From Clarireedia homoeocarpa (lineage: Eukaryota; Ascomycota; Leotiomycetes; Helotiales; Rutstroemiaceae), in NCBI GenBank assembly GCA_001465935.1, contig LNKV01000110.1, forward strand, positions 1 to 24,941: DNA of 24,941 nt, given 5' to 3'. The translations under genes and the position numbers were made by a program. This document shows, piece after piece, positions 7,684 to 17,270 of this stretch. The notes under the pieces are model-generated. The model did not search any database. It was not told the origin of the DNA and saw only the letters and a program-made list of their open reading frames with translations. Numbering within the stretch: position 1 is the stretch's first letter; each line of letters starts with the position of its first letter.

Positions 7684-7868
7684 CTACAGCTCTAGTACTA
7701 CTACTAATACTAGCTCTCCCGATCCTACTCCTGTTCCGATTCCCAGTACCTCTCCTCTTGTTCCTGTTCCGGTTCTCTGTATCTCTCTTCTTGTTTCTGT
7801 TCCGATTCGGAAGTTAAAGCTGGTGTAGGTAGTGGTGTAGGTAGTGGTGTAGGTGTAGCTGCCAGGGC
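7684..7868. repeat. Low-complexity, short tandem motif tract
   Basis: Repeated CTCCTGTTCC, CTAGTACTA and GGTGTAGGTAGT units (the last about three times at 7823-7857). The plus frame through 7690-7780 reads as a Ser/Thr/Pro-rich linker; the minus frame gives a Thr/Tyr and Gly/Thr-rich peptide. No flanking domain is visible, so it is treated as a minisatellite-like tract rather than a gene. Confidence 0.45.
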
Positions 7869-8107
7869 AAGTGTAGCGGAGTTTATATCTATTGATATTT
7901 CTATCCAATAGTCATTCTAAGAGAGAAAAGAATGTGAGAATATGAAGCCCTAGCTTACCTTCAGAACCAATAAAGTTGTAATATGACTTAGTATACCTGA
8001 TTCTACACTTACTGTATTGAGGTTTAGTTGTAATACATAGTCATATAAGCTCAAAGTCACAACCTTTTACTTCTTTACTTTTTTCACTTGTTGGCGCTAT
8101 ATCGTAG

Positions 8108-8272
8108 AAAGGTGGTGTAAGAGTCACTGCTCCAAGAAGTAGTACTAAGTCTCGGTTGAGTAGAGGGCCAATCCCAAGCGGAATCGGCTTCAAGCAGTTA
8201 CTTGATTTGCCAGAGGAAGGTGAAAAGATCCGCTGCTCTGCTCAGACACGATACGATGTCTTTTGTCCATAA
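8108..8272 (+). pseudogene. Coding-like fragment, 54 residues, possible exon
   Basis: The open frame follows an acceptor-like ATATCGTAG and reads with balanced composition, including SRGPIPSGIGFKQLLDLPEE and IRCSAQTRYDVFCP, before TAA. No start codon or upstream exon could be joined. It is either the last exon of an unrecognised gene or a relic; no function is assigned. Confidence 0.25.
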
Positions 8273-8375
8273 AAAGAGTACGTGTGAGCCGCACTTTACT
8301 GTTACAATAGCTCTGCTCGGCCCTAGCTGTACCTACTAGCCTATCACGGCCGGCTTGTTCGATCTATTCCGCCTC

Positions 8376-8536
8376 ATTCGTATTTCAAGCCTATCTGTCA
8401 ATATTGACGAATGGAGTAGTCCCATTGCCCAATATTACCCGAAGTGCGAGTGGGCCGGCCGCTTTATCAATCAGATGTAGTAGCAGATAGGGCAGATTTT
8501 GATTTCCTCCCTTATATTGTAGTGATGCCGGCGTAA
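8376..8536 (+). repeat. Family C dispersed repeat, copy 2
   Basis: CATTCGTATTTCAAGCCTAT, then CTGTCAATATTGACGAATGG, then an inverted CCCAATATTACCCGAAGTGC and a GGCCGGCC site, ending CTCCCTTATATTGTAGTGATGC. GAAGTGCGAGTG is the inverse of the CACTCGCACTTC start of copy 1, which shows terminal inverted repeats. Confidence 0.75.
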
Positions 8537-9766
8537 TTATTATGGAGTTAAGTTAAGTTAAGTTACCGGGCAGATTTGAAAAGAATTAACCGCTACATAC
8601 GACCCTATATGTTAGGAAATATTACTCAAGGTTACATATTGTGAATTACTGTAGACAGACGTGACCCAAATATGAAAGAGCAACTACAAGCGAAGCGCAG
8701 GGGTGGAGGCCGCTCCCAAATTGTAAAATTGTAAAATGATTTCTGGAAATGACACGGAAGCTCGCTCACATGCTGTTAGCCAATGAATGACAAGGGTATC
8801 ACAAGATGAACCCTTTTAGGACCAGGTTTCTTAAATGCCTCTTCCCTTTCTACGTATATCATTGTTCGGAGTAGTATTTTCAGTATTTTGCTTACTACCC
8901 ACTATATTAATAAGTATCCATTCTTGAAAATATATTCCGGTATTTAATATGGGTTCCGTGCATTACTAGTATCGAATTCTCGGTGGAATGCCACTAATAT
9001 TGACGGGATATTGAAATACTGGAATTCTCGATGGAATAATTCACAACTATTTAATTTGGAAGTTCAAATTTCTAAGCACCCAAACAAGGGGACCAGGCAG
9101 GAGGTGCTTGCCTCACAATTGTCTAATTAGGAAGTTCAAACTTCTGATATGTGGGGACTTAAATGTGCCTACATTTCGTTATTTCAGTATATCCTCAATT
9201 TTACTAAGTTTGGCTATATTTGTGTGGTTGAGTACGTATTACCTTTCCTACGTACGTAAGTAGTATGAACTCAATTTCAGTCACTGTTTCCATGGTTTTA
9301 TGTCAAAAGTCCAAATGGACCTTGTCTCAACACCGACAAACTGATTATAATGAAAATGATAAAGGATTTCCCAACCTATTGGGGCGAGGATACCATGATA
9401 CCTTTTCTCTGCCCTGAAAGAACAAGGCAGGGTATAATAATAATCGGGTAAAGTATGTAGGATAGATGAATTGCAGATATGCATGCGCGTCACATCTATC
9501 TGGTCCATCAGCCTTCATCCGGAGCTATCATTCATCACATCTGTGGGGAGGAGGTCGGCGTCCCAGATCTGTGGGTTATTATTAATCTGAATGAGGAGCT
9601 TCGCATTCGCGCAGTATAAGGCTTGGGAAATGGATGGTCTACTCCCCTCCTACCAAGCATTTATCCCAATCTTCCCACGTTCTTTCTTGCTTATTCGAAA
9701 TTTTCCATTCCCATCATCAGTTGTATTTGCCGTACAAACCAGCATATGGCGCTTACATAAACACGT
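8537..9766. other. Gene-poor region with local duplications
   Basis: No convincing gene. GGAAGTTCAAATTTCT (9058) and GGAAGTTCAAACTTCT (9130) are local direct repeats, as are GAATTCTCGGTGGAAT (8975) and GAATTCTCGATGGAAT (9022). AGTTAAGTTAAGTTA occurs near 8550. AGCACC...GGTGCT flanks 9074-9109. The reverse ORF 9508-9281 and the forward ORF 9591-9788 have no recognisable features. Confidence 0.4.
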
Positions 9767-9932
9767 ATATACTTGGTCTCAAGAATAAATAATTCCCCCC
9801 GTAGTCGTTGTGGTTCGTATTTGGCGACCAATCAATTAGCAGACAGGACATTATCGGCGTTTTATTATTGGTCAAAATTTAGAGTATGGAACGACTAAGG
9901 GGGGAATTATTTATCCTTAAAACCAAGTATAT
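9767..9932. mobile_element. Family B MITE, complete, 166 bp
   Basis: The left end ATATACTTGGTCTCAAGAAT leads into AAATAATTCCCCCCGTAGTC. The right end is the inverted GACTAAGGGGGGAATTATTT, ATCCTTAAAACCAAGTATAT. Terminal inverted repeats of about 42 bp have few mismatches. It is flanked by TA and has no ORF. Relatives lie at 18771-18931 and 19239-19403. Confidence 0.85.
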
Positions 9933-10430
9933 GTTACGTTCCCCTGCTTTTTTTCTCAACTTCTCAAACTCTTTTCTTTCTATTCAAATTCAGGTATTCA
10001 GATATTTTTTATCAGCGACAGCGACCCAGCGACGGCAAGTCGAAAACCCGTAAGTCGGGCATTCAGGCATTTGTATAGGAAATTAACTTCCCGTCAAATT
10101 TCAGCTGACTTGTTAAGTATGATGGTTGTCGAAACACGCTAAGTATCTTCTAGCATTTTCTACAGCACAGTACTCTGGAGCATAGTACACTTAGAAGCTT
10201 CCGATATCCAATACTATTCTTCTCATTCCTCGAGAAATTTCAAACGATTATTTAAGTACAAAAAATCTCTCAGATAACGATCCATCGACCCCAGTATAAG
10301 ATTAAATTGAGTTCAGCATTCGAGCAACTGATAAGGTCGAACTATATGATATCTAGAGTAGATGTGTTAAATTTAGGAGGAAATCTGTAATATGAATATT
10401 AACACTATACTCACAAAATCTCAGCCTGAA
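9933..10430. other. Intergenic with family D repeat piece
   Basis: Apart from the repeat at 10015-10120, no gene or motif is recognised. Confidence 0.4.
10015..10120 (+). repeat. Family D dispersed repeat, copy 1
   Basis: GCGACCCAGCGACGGCAAG, then GGCATTCAGGCATTTG, then CCCGTCAAATTTCAGCTGAC and TTGTTAAGTAT. Diverged copies lie at 17895-18016 and 22218-22327. Confidence 0.65.
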
Positions 10431-10434
10431 CTCA

Positions 10435-10539
10435 TTTTGGGAGGGGTGGAAGAGGTATCATAGGCGGCGGTCCGGGACATGGCGGGAGTTGTGGTGTAGG
10501 AGATGAAGCACTGTTAAACAGCTGGTTTGTAGACATAAT
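10435..10539 (-). CDS. Possible small proline-rich peptide or first exon, 34 aa
   Basis: On the minus strand an ATG in the context CTTATCAATTATGTC opens a 34-codon frame, MSTNQLFNSASSPTPQLPPC and GPPPMIPLPPLPK, ending TGA. A strong donor GTAAGT on the same strand near 10597 followed by GATCGACAAG could be a 5'-leader intron. Eleven of the last seventeen residues are proline. No family is recognised. It may be a fragment of a larger gene whose next exon I could not find. Confidence 0.25.
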
Positions 10540-10619
10540 TGATAAGTGTGAACTTGTCGATCAAATACAGTAAGTAAATGAAAGACCCAAACTTACCAAC
10601 TTAGTCAAGATAAATGTTA

Positions 10620-11316
10620 CATTCAGTGTCATCGACTTTGGAATCATTAATAATGTCATCAGAGTGCACTTATTACCGAGTCATACTTAAGCGAAAATCC
10701 ATATGTCATCTTGAAAGCGGAAATAACCCTGATGACAATAAAATTGAGAAGAACAACTCTCTTCACTTAATATAGTATAGTATAGTACTATACTAGGATT
10801 TTCACTTTGGTTCAAACATTACTGTACAGGGTTGCTTAAGAGTGTCTAAAGATTATCTTAAGTGCCTCAGACTCGTATTAGAACGTTGTGAGGCTTTAAT
10901 TTGTGCAGCCTTTGGCAACTCTCAAAAAGTGGACTGACGTCCACTGACCATTCAGAACCCACAACGCCTAATTGTCGATCGAGTGTGAGGAAAAATGTGG
11001 TTATTTTGGTGATAACATCATATTTTCATTTTATTAATAACGTTTCTATCAACTATTTACTACTCAACTACCTTACAACTATAAAAATTGTATTATAGAA
11101 ATTGTTCTTCAGCGTACTAAAAATCATACAATTTGGCACTGGTTGTTAAATAATAACCTTAATTGTTGGAAAAGTAATAAGTATTGAAAATTAGCACAGT
11201 TTGAAAAACTGTGCTTTTGACTTTGAGGGTATAAATGTCCTCCCCGGCTTGAGATCTGGATATTAAATTTAGCATTAATAGAATCTCTGATTAATTCTGT
11301 ACAGAATTACTGAGTC
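10620..11316. other. Gene-poor region with palindromes
   Basis: TAGTATAGTACTATACTA at 10778-10795 is a perfect 18-bp palindrome. GCACAGTTT/AAACTGTGC with a GAA loop (11194-11214) is a 9-bp stem followed by TTTT. The forward ORF 10901-11098 has no recognisable features. Confidence 0.45.
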
Positions 11317-11862
11317 TCAAGTCTTAAATCGATAATTAAGTATAATTGTCAATGGCTTGAAAAGTGTGAATAACTTCAAAATGCATATCGACATAGGAAA
11401 GAAGAGAAGAGAAAAAAAGGAAATGGTTGGAATGATATCTACCATCTTTATATGATTGATAGAGATTAGTGAACTAATTTGAACCCGTAGAGCTTTTTTT
11501 TGAAGTCCTGAAACCTTCTCAGCTAATGGGGTAGCTCGGATACCACTGGTACTATATTGTGCATACAGTACAGTAGCGCGGCACGAAATGTAGTGTTCCT
11601 GTTTGTTGGCTTCGACGTTTCGCAAAAAAAAGTTATATCGAAGATACTCTACTGCTTTAATACCAATCTGGATTATTTGTCTCCGGCTAGAAGCTCTATC
11701 TTGCATTATTGATGCAAAGTTGAGCAGGGTAGCGGGGTACACCTCTCCTTTGTTTTCCTGTTTCCACCTCCTTTTCTCTTTAATTCCACCTTCTGCCTTC
11801 CAGCTTACAAACCATCTGATGAATGATTTCGCTATTTTCTTTTCATTTATACTTTTTCTCAC
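11317..11862 (-). other. Unsupported 181-codon reverse open frame
   Basis: The longest frame here. It ends with a hydrophobic segment (IISFF...ILKLF...) and begins Lys/Ile-rich. No domain, splice signals or family resemblance were seen, and a competing forward frame overlaps it. It could be random. Confidence 0.15.
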
Positions 11863-11986
11863 ATCAAAAATTCATTATTATTATCATGGCGGTGAACACA
11901 AAATATACATTGTTCCGAGTCGGGGATTTCAAAGTTTAAACTACCCGCTCGAGCCGCTCAACAAATTCTTGAACTCCTTCAATCAG

Positions 11987-12056
11987 GTAAATGGGCCAGT
12001 TTCCTTTTCCCAATCTACATATCGATAAGCCTGACTCTATTATCCTTCTTCCATAG
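11987..12056 (+). other. Predicted intron, 70 nt
   Basis: GTAAAT donor, GCCTGACTC branch site, CCATAG acceptor; phase 1. Confidence 0.65.
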
Positions 12057-12150
12057 GCTGGAACTGGGGAGGAAGCACGATCATTACGATTGAAGGCAAC
12101 CCATCACACCCGGAATACGCTGCTGTACACAAGGCCTTGGGCACCTTCAT

Positions 12151-12216
12151 GTAAATCAAATTCCTTTCTGCAGCTAATATTCCATGCTATCTAAGCTGAT
12201 CAGCTCCTCCTCCTAG
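12151..12216 (+). other. Predicted intron, 66 nt
   Basis: GTAAAT donor, AGCTGATC branch site, CTCCTAG acceptor. It completes the GTFIDSFRK reading across the junction. Confidence 0.65.
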
Positions 12217-12900
12217 TGATAGCTTCCGCAAGCATAGAAGTGAAAGAGAAAACCCCGAGGAGAAAAGCTGAAATGCAATCTCTGACTGCCATATATATAT
12301 ATATGGTACGACTTAACCGCCCATCATCATACTCATGATTTTCAGCCTGTGCTCTTTTTACAGTTCACAACTATGATCACTCTGGATAGGAGGATGGTAA
12401 TGTATGCGAAATGTGATAACACTTATCCCTGCCCCCCACCTCCCCCCGAGGCAGATGATATCCTAGCAAGCAAAATGGAAATCGAGAATTCTATAAGGAT
12501 GTTGTTTTCTTCACAGTAGCCTCTGCCTCCTGATAACAAACTCATTCTAGGAAAAGTGGATAAACATGAAAAAATATCCACACTGTACTCCGATGGAGCA
12601 GCAAGGGTTTATCTGCCTCACTACTACGGCGATGTTCTATCGAAATAACTTGCAGCCCGTGTACGTTCTGAGCTGGTTTTTGCGCTTGATATCTATATAT
12701 CTGCTTTTCTTCCTGTTCCTATCGACTCTACTGTGCCCTTCCCCCCCACGAAGAAAGGTTGAATTTTTAGGCGGCAAGACAGAAAAAATAAAATTTGTCA
12801 TGGGCGATGGAGAGTAACGAACGATGCAGCAGGCACTACTAGATTGCCTAATACCTCTGGTGAACTCAACCATCTGAAGCTTCTCCGCTAGGTAATTCAA

Positions 12901-13417
12901 ATCCTAGTCTAGCCTTCGCATGCCTTAAGCAGTGTACGAATTGATTTGCCTACTTATTGAAGCCCCTCTAACTGCCACGTCTTTGCCACTTCCTGCAAAG
13001 GGCTTAATCGGGGAGGGAACCCTCTCTCCGCTGAATCCAATATATATCGAATTATCAAATCTTCTTCTGCTGCAGTCAAACTCTGTTCCTTGTGCCTTCT
13101 ATCCCTATTAGGGCTTCACCTCGTATCTTGCCCCGTAAAGTCGTATCATACACCCTGTACAAGCCGTTTAGTTCTCAGTGGATCCACGTATGGTGTGAAA
13201 GTCGAAAGCATCCTGCTACTTTGAAGTATCTCCACGGAATAATTGCTTGTTTCTGTGAAATAATCCCGACAGCATTAGCTGAACCAAGGAGTCGCTTTTG
13301 CACGAACAGTTACCGTAGCACCCCTGTGAACTCTACAGCCACATCATCGAATCATCCTAAAATTCTTTCTGCTTCATTATGATCTCAACCTCATCTCTCA
13401 TCAAAACTCCAAGAATA
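12901..13417. other. Intergenic, no gene supported
   Basis: The forward open frame 13092-13382 has no family signal. It separates two decayed genes that converge on it. Confidence 0.35.
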
Positions 13418-13636
13418 CTACGGCGGCACGTGGTCAATGATAGACAGATTTGAATGCAGCCCTTCCTCGTTCCGTAGCATCCTATTTACTTGCAAATATT
13501 CCCCCTGTGTCATCTTTCTTAGGTATATTTGTGTTTTCATTTGTGCGAAACAAGCCATCAAGATTGCAATAGACTCTTCAACTGCTGGATGATGTTTGTC
13601 TGTGACGTTGCTCAGTAATGTGCCGAAAATCATCAC
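13418..13636 (-). pseudogene. Coding-like 3' frame overlapping the spliced gene
   Basis: An open frame in a second phase reads VTDKHHPAVEESIAILMACF, then AQMKTQIYLRKMTQGEYLQV, then NRMLRNEEGLHSNLSI and a TAG after DHVPP. It has strong coding character. It overlaps the last exon of the gene at 14145-13578 by about 60 bp in a different frame, so a single frameshift near 13580-13630 would join the two. It is most simply the former C-terminal part of that gene. Confidence 0.45.
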
Positions 13637-14145
13637 TACATATTGTCATTTCTGCATAATGCGAAGACTTTGTTGCTAACATTTCCAACTCGGATGTATC
13701 ACCATGGATAATTCCGAGCTAACAATAACAATAGATTACATTACAGTGCTGGCAAATTTCTATTGAATTAGACGTAACCTCATTTAATTTAATATTGCAT
13801 TTCTTTGAAATTCGGGCTTCGATTCCTTTGTGGCTTATTCCCCCCAATCATCTCATTTCAAGAAATCTTCCTCCCGCATATAGAGCTTTCTGAAATACGA
13901 TTGGCTCAGAGATATCTTACCTGGTGTTTTTCTTTATCCAAAGGTCGGATACACGATTCTAAGACAATGTGTAACATCGACGTAGAAAGGCTGGTAAAAG
14001 TCAATCAATGTGTATACTTACCAATACTGGAACTATCTTTTTTTTCCATCTGAGGCATTTCGATGAGTACTCCGTGTATCACGCTGTATATTGAAGTTTG
14101 ACACGTTTGTCCAATCTGATTAACGAATATTTCAATTAAGGCCAT
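13578..14145 (-). CDS. Hypothetical protein, three exons, possibly frameshifted
   Basis: Exons are 14145-14022, 13958-13921 and 13718-13578. The introns are 63 nt (GTAAGT to GTCTTAG) and 202 nt (GTAAGA to TTGTTAG), and all phases agree. The product has 100 residues: MALIEIFVNQIGQTCQTSIY, SVIHGVLIEMPQMEKK, then ESCIRPLDKEKHQ, then LGIIHGDTSELEMLATKSSH and YAEMTICSDDFRHITEQ. There is no signal peptide or known motif. Upstream, the frame of 14442-14152 lies in the same phase (ending SLIFE, then TGA), so the true start may have been further 5'. Downstream, a second coding frame (13636-13418) suggests a frameshift. The gene is either short and real or a decayed relic of a longer one; the family is unknown. 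Confidence 0.4.
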
Positions 14146-14151
14146 GGGGAG

Positions 14152-14442
14152 TCACTCAAAGATTAAACTAGACATGCCTGTTGGTGCTATAGTATGCTGC
14201 ATAGATGAAATTGCATACGGCCCTTGCAAGATCCACTCCGTTATAGGGAGTATGATTGTTGATCGATTCGTCTCTTGAGGATTGCAAAAGAGCACAAGAA
14301 CCCTGGAGGTCGCAGCGATCAGGCGTCTCCCGCACAATATTCTGCTCCAAGAATTGCATATCACAGCCAGCTGTACTCTATAGAGTGATATGCGTCTAGA
14401 TAACGATTCATTGTATAAAATGAAGCACTGAGGATCAAGCAC
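14152..14442 (-). pseudogene. Upstream in-phase coding-like frame
   Basis: A 96-codon frame ends TGA three codons before the ATG of the gene at 14145, in the same reading phase. Its 3' half (NPQETNRSTIILPITEWILQ, YAISSMQHTIAP) looks coding. An overlapping frame, 14359-14168 (MQFLEQNIVRETPDRCDLQG), also looks coding, which supports frame disruption. Not recognised. Confidence 0.3.
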
Positions 14443-15221
14443 TAAGGATGATACTAAGGATGATCACGTGGCAAGAATAAATAAACCTGCTCTCTGCTTG
14501 CTTTTTCTTTCTTCCACTTCCGCAGAGCTTCTGCAAAGTGTTACCCCTAAGAGTTCTAAAGCATCTTGGCAGCTGTCGAACCCCGCTTAAAGTATATTAA
14601 AATAATCAGCTCATGAAGTTTCAAAAATATGGTTTATTGAGAGTAACTAGAGGTCTTCTACTTTAATTATTGGCAAAACGACACAACACATCTATGTACT
14701 TCTATGTACTTGGAGACTAATTGTAATTAGTAGGAGGTTGTAAGGATTTATAATATAATATCTTCGCGCAATAATATTCTATCCTATTCTCATTGTGGGA
14801 TAAAGACTCAGGGCATTATGTTTGTCCCTGTTAAAATAACCCACAAAGGTTTAGTACAGTCTCGGCCTTGTTTTTATTCCAACGCCCTTTTTGAGACATG
14901 CAACAAAGGTTACAATACTATGGCCTGACTCGGCTTATTCATGGCTGTCCTTACATCGCCCTTTTTCAGATGTGCAACAAATTATGCACGCTGAAGTTGC
15001 AGCGAAGCACTATCCGAGCCACCATTCCTAGTTATTTGGGATATGAGAGGTTGCTGTGCACGCCACAATAGATACGCGAGCAAACCATCTACAAAACCAT
15101 CCACACCACTATCCACCACCAGTACACCAACTTTTCATCACAACCGAATTAAACTACTGTATTAGTTTGCCAGTCTCTTTTATATTGCCTTCGATTCTTG
15201 TCCACCTGTTCCGTTCTTAGT
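14443..15221. repeat. LTR-like or promoter-like repeat region without ORF
   Basis: ACTAAGGATGAT is tandemly doubled at 14441-14464 and is followed by ATCACGTGG. A 27-bp direct repeat beginning CGCCCTTTTT and ending CAACAAA occurs at 14883 and 14957. CTATGTACTT is doubled at 14691-14710. The short C/A-rich run CAAACCATC...ACCACC is near 15080-15120. No gene is seen; it is probably part of a degraded retroelement. Confidence 0.4.
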
Positions 15222-15276
15222 GTTTGATCTCAAGAATGAATATACTTCGCATGTAGTCCCTGTCGCTCTGGTCTGC
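15222..15276 (+). mobile_element. Family B MITE fragment
   Basis: GATCTCAAGAATGAATATAC, then TGTAGTCCCTGTCGCTCT, matches the left end of 18771-18931. It is interrupted directly by family C DNA at 15277. Confidence 0.5.
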
Positions 15277-15415
15277 CCCATTCGGAAGTGCAGCCCATTA
15301 GTCAATATTGACGAACGGTCCCCGAAATCTGAATGTGTCGCCCCACTTGAATGAACCGGACGTGCCATATTGACGTAGGTGGAAATATTGATTTCTCCCC
15401 CTTACTTACGTCGCC
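15277..15415 (+). repeat. Family C dispersed repeat, copy 3
   Basis: CCCATTCGGAAGTGCAGCCC, then ATTAGTCAATATTGACGAAC, then GATTTCTCCCCCTTACTTAC. More diverged than copies 1 and 2. Confidence 0.6.
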
Positions 15416-15849
15416 GCTCATATCTCATATGTACATGTAAATTTGAGGATATAAATATAAATTATGCTGGTTTCCAGCTTATTGAGGCTGCAAGATCTCA
15501 AAGAGAGGGAGGATGTGGGGCTGGGTAGGCGTAAAGTAAGCATGTTGCTTTTACTTCTTACTTCAATAGAACCAATATGCGATTCCTAGCATATGAGATT
15601 TAAAGAGATATAATAGTTATTGAAGGCATCTCTGCTTCTATCTATCTATTATGTCTCCTTATTTTGCCTCTTGGCAATGCCCCTTTCTACACTCAACGGT
15701 CCTTGTACCCCCTGTAACCGGGTATGGGGTCAAAAGGGTCAATATATTAAAATCCTTGATCCTCAAGCTAGAACTTCTGCTACTAAATTCCGTGTATTCT
15801 TTTTGGCACCAGTCGCTTTATCCTTAAGGCCAATATACGATTCGACTAC

Positions 15850-17270
15850 CAGCAATACTTCTTGAATCCCGCTCAGAAAGGTCTTGGGGAAACTCGAGAA
15901 CAACGTGAAATCAACAGGAATAGGAAACATATATGCCTTCAGGACTTTGAGCTTCAGAATCGCCAGGTTTATCGCAAAGCCGAATACAATGCTCGGTTAA
16001 AGAAGCAATTCCTAGCTCGATATGCTATTATTTGCTCTGATGTGTTCGATATTATTACTAGTACTCACGAAGCTCTTGTACACCCCTAATATCTTATTCC
16101 TACTTCGAATCTTACCAAGGATAAAAGGGATCAAAAAGATATATGAGACACTGAACGATCTGTTCTATGATATATTTTGCAGCGACGTTGAATGGATTAT
16201 TGCAAGATGTAAGGACTGTCACATGGAGTCTAAGTCTAAGCAATACGAGAAGGGTGGTATAACACCTATTCCATCCCATTACCCTAGGGAGTGGGTGACT
16301 TTGGATTTGATAGATTTCCGAGCTGACTCCGACGGGGGGTGTTGCTGGATCTCGTAACTCAAAGACCACTTCTCAAAATAGCCTGGATAAAGTAGTTATT
16401 GAACAGTAAAACTGCCAAGGAGGCTGCGGAGCCATTTGCCGATTGGCTCGAAAGTAATGCTCCTCCACGCATTATTGAAGTTGATAATGGAGGTGAATTG
16501 AAATGGAGGTGAATTCAAATGGGGAGTGCAAAAAGCCTGTGATTATAAGAGTATCCGATTTATTCGTAGCCCAGTGGATCATTCTGAAGCCGAAGGCTTA
16601 ATTGAAGTGGCAAATAAGATCTTCAAAGCACGACTACGTGCTGCAAGAGTGCATGTGAAAAATAGGGCTGGAAAGAGCTTCTTCTATGGCGAGACCACTA
16701 ATGAAAGTGCTCAATAGTCTTAGAATATTGAACTAAAGAGCTGAGTCTATCTACAAGAAGAAGGCTAATGATGAAGTAGATCCATACCAGGAAGAAATTC
16801 TTTTATCTGATCTGAATACAAGAGTTGCTGAATACTCTCAAAACTCACATTACTGTAATAGCAGTTCAGTACTACAGTATGCGATAATGCGGTCCAGGAA
16901 TGTGCCACTCTATTGGTTCCAGTTAGGTTGTGATCAGGATCAGAGGCATCAAGAATTCCCGTACGTGTATTGGAGGAGGGGCTTGAAAAGGGGTATCGGG
17001 TTACTTCTCAATGGGGAGAACTTACCGGTATCCATGCCGCTGGAAGTTTAAACAAACTTAGTTCCCAGAAAATCTACTCAGACCTTCCAACTGTTGGCGT
17101 TACAAGGAAGTATCAGCGTATCTCGTTGAACAAAGCAGCTCAGTTGGTCAATAATCGAAGTACAGTGTCTGCAGTTCAAAGGTTAAGAAGGAATAAAGGG
17201 CAAAGAAAGCGTAAATCGGATGAAATAGTCGACGGAAAAGTTGATGAGGATGCATTGATTGCTTAGCAAC
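15850..17270 (+). pseudogene. Degenerate transposon integrase polyprotein
   Basis: Pieces in two forward frames line up in the order of a retrovirus-type integrase. ETREQREINRNRKHICLQDF (frame 1) precedes HEALVHP. Frame 2 (from about 16085) carries IIARCKDCHMES, giving the H-x4-H...C-x2-C zinc site, then PREWVTLDLIDF with the first catalytic Asp. Frame 1 resumes at 16411 with TAKEAAEPFADWLESN and IIEVDNGGE (second Asp). Frame 2 returns at 16526 with SIRFIRSPVDHSEAEGLIEV and ANKIFKARLRAA (Glu of the DDE triad). A downstream frame, 16970-17266, reads YRVTSQWGELTGIHAAGSLN and ISLNKAAQLVNNRSTVSAVQ, resembling the C-terminal part I recall in Ginger/KRBA2-type or Ty3-like fungal integrases. At least three frame changes and several stops make it non-functional. 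Confidence 0.75.

Larger units (their letters stand above)
11886..12900 (+). pseudogene. Decayed multi-exon gene of unknown function
   Basis: ATG at 11886 opens NTKYTLFRVGDFK. A frame change near 11931-11937 leads into LPARAAQQILELLQSG. An intron at 11987-12056 (GTAAAT, branch CTGAC, CCATAG) joins this to WNWGGSTIITIEGNPSHPEY and AAVHKALGTF. A second intron at 12151-12216 (GTAAAT to TCCTAG) joins IDSFRKHRSEREN. After another acceptor (TTTTTACAG, 12363) an open frame, 12364-12648, reads TTMITLDRRMVMYAK through MEIENSIRMLFSSQ. It then meets an in-frame TAG at 12517, continues PPDNKLILGKVDKHEKIST, and goes on to AARVYLPHYYGDVLSK and TAA. A last coding-like piece, RVTNDAAGTTRLPNTSGE, lies near 12807-12860. 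Correct splice phases argue for a real gene; the frame change and internal stop argue that it is broken. I do not recognise the family. Confidence 0.5.

Noticed and set aside
7684..7908. Reverse frame rich in Thr/Tyr and Gly/Thr
   Set aside because: It is the translation of short tandem repeats and has no flanking domain.
11194..11214. Stem-loop followed by T run as a bacterial-type terminator
   Set aside because: No gene ends nearby on that strand and the organism appears eukaryotic; kept only as a hairpin.
13889..13920. 31-nt intron leading to an extra exon KALYAGGRFLEMR in the minus-strand gene
   Set aside because: Too short for a fungal intron; a 202-nt intron to 13718 keeps phase and gives better coding text.
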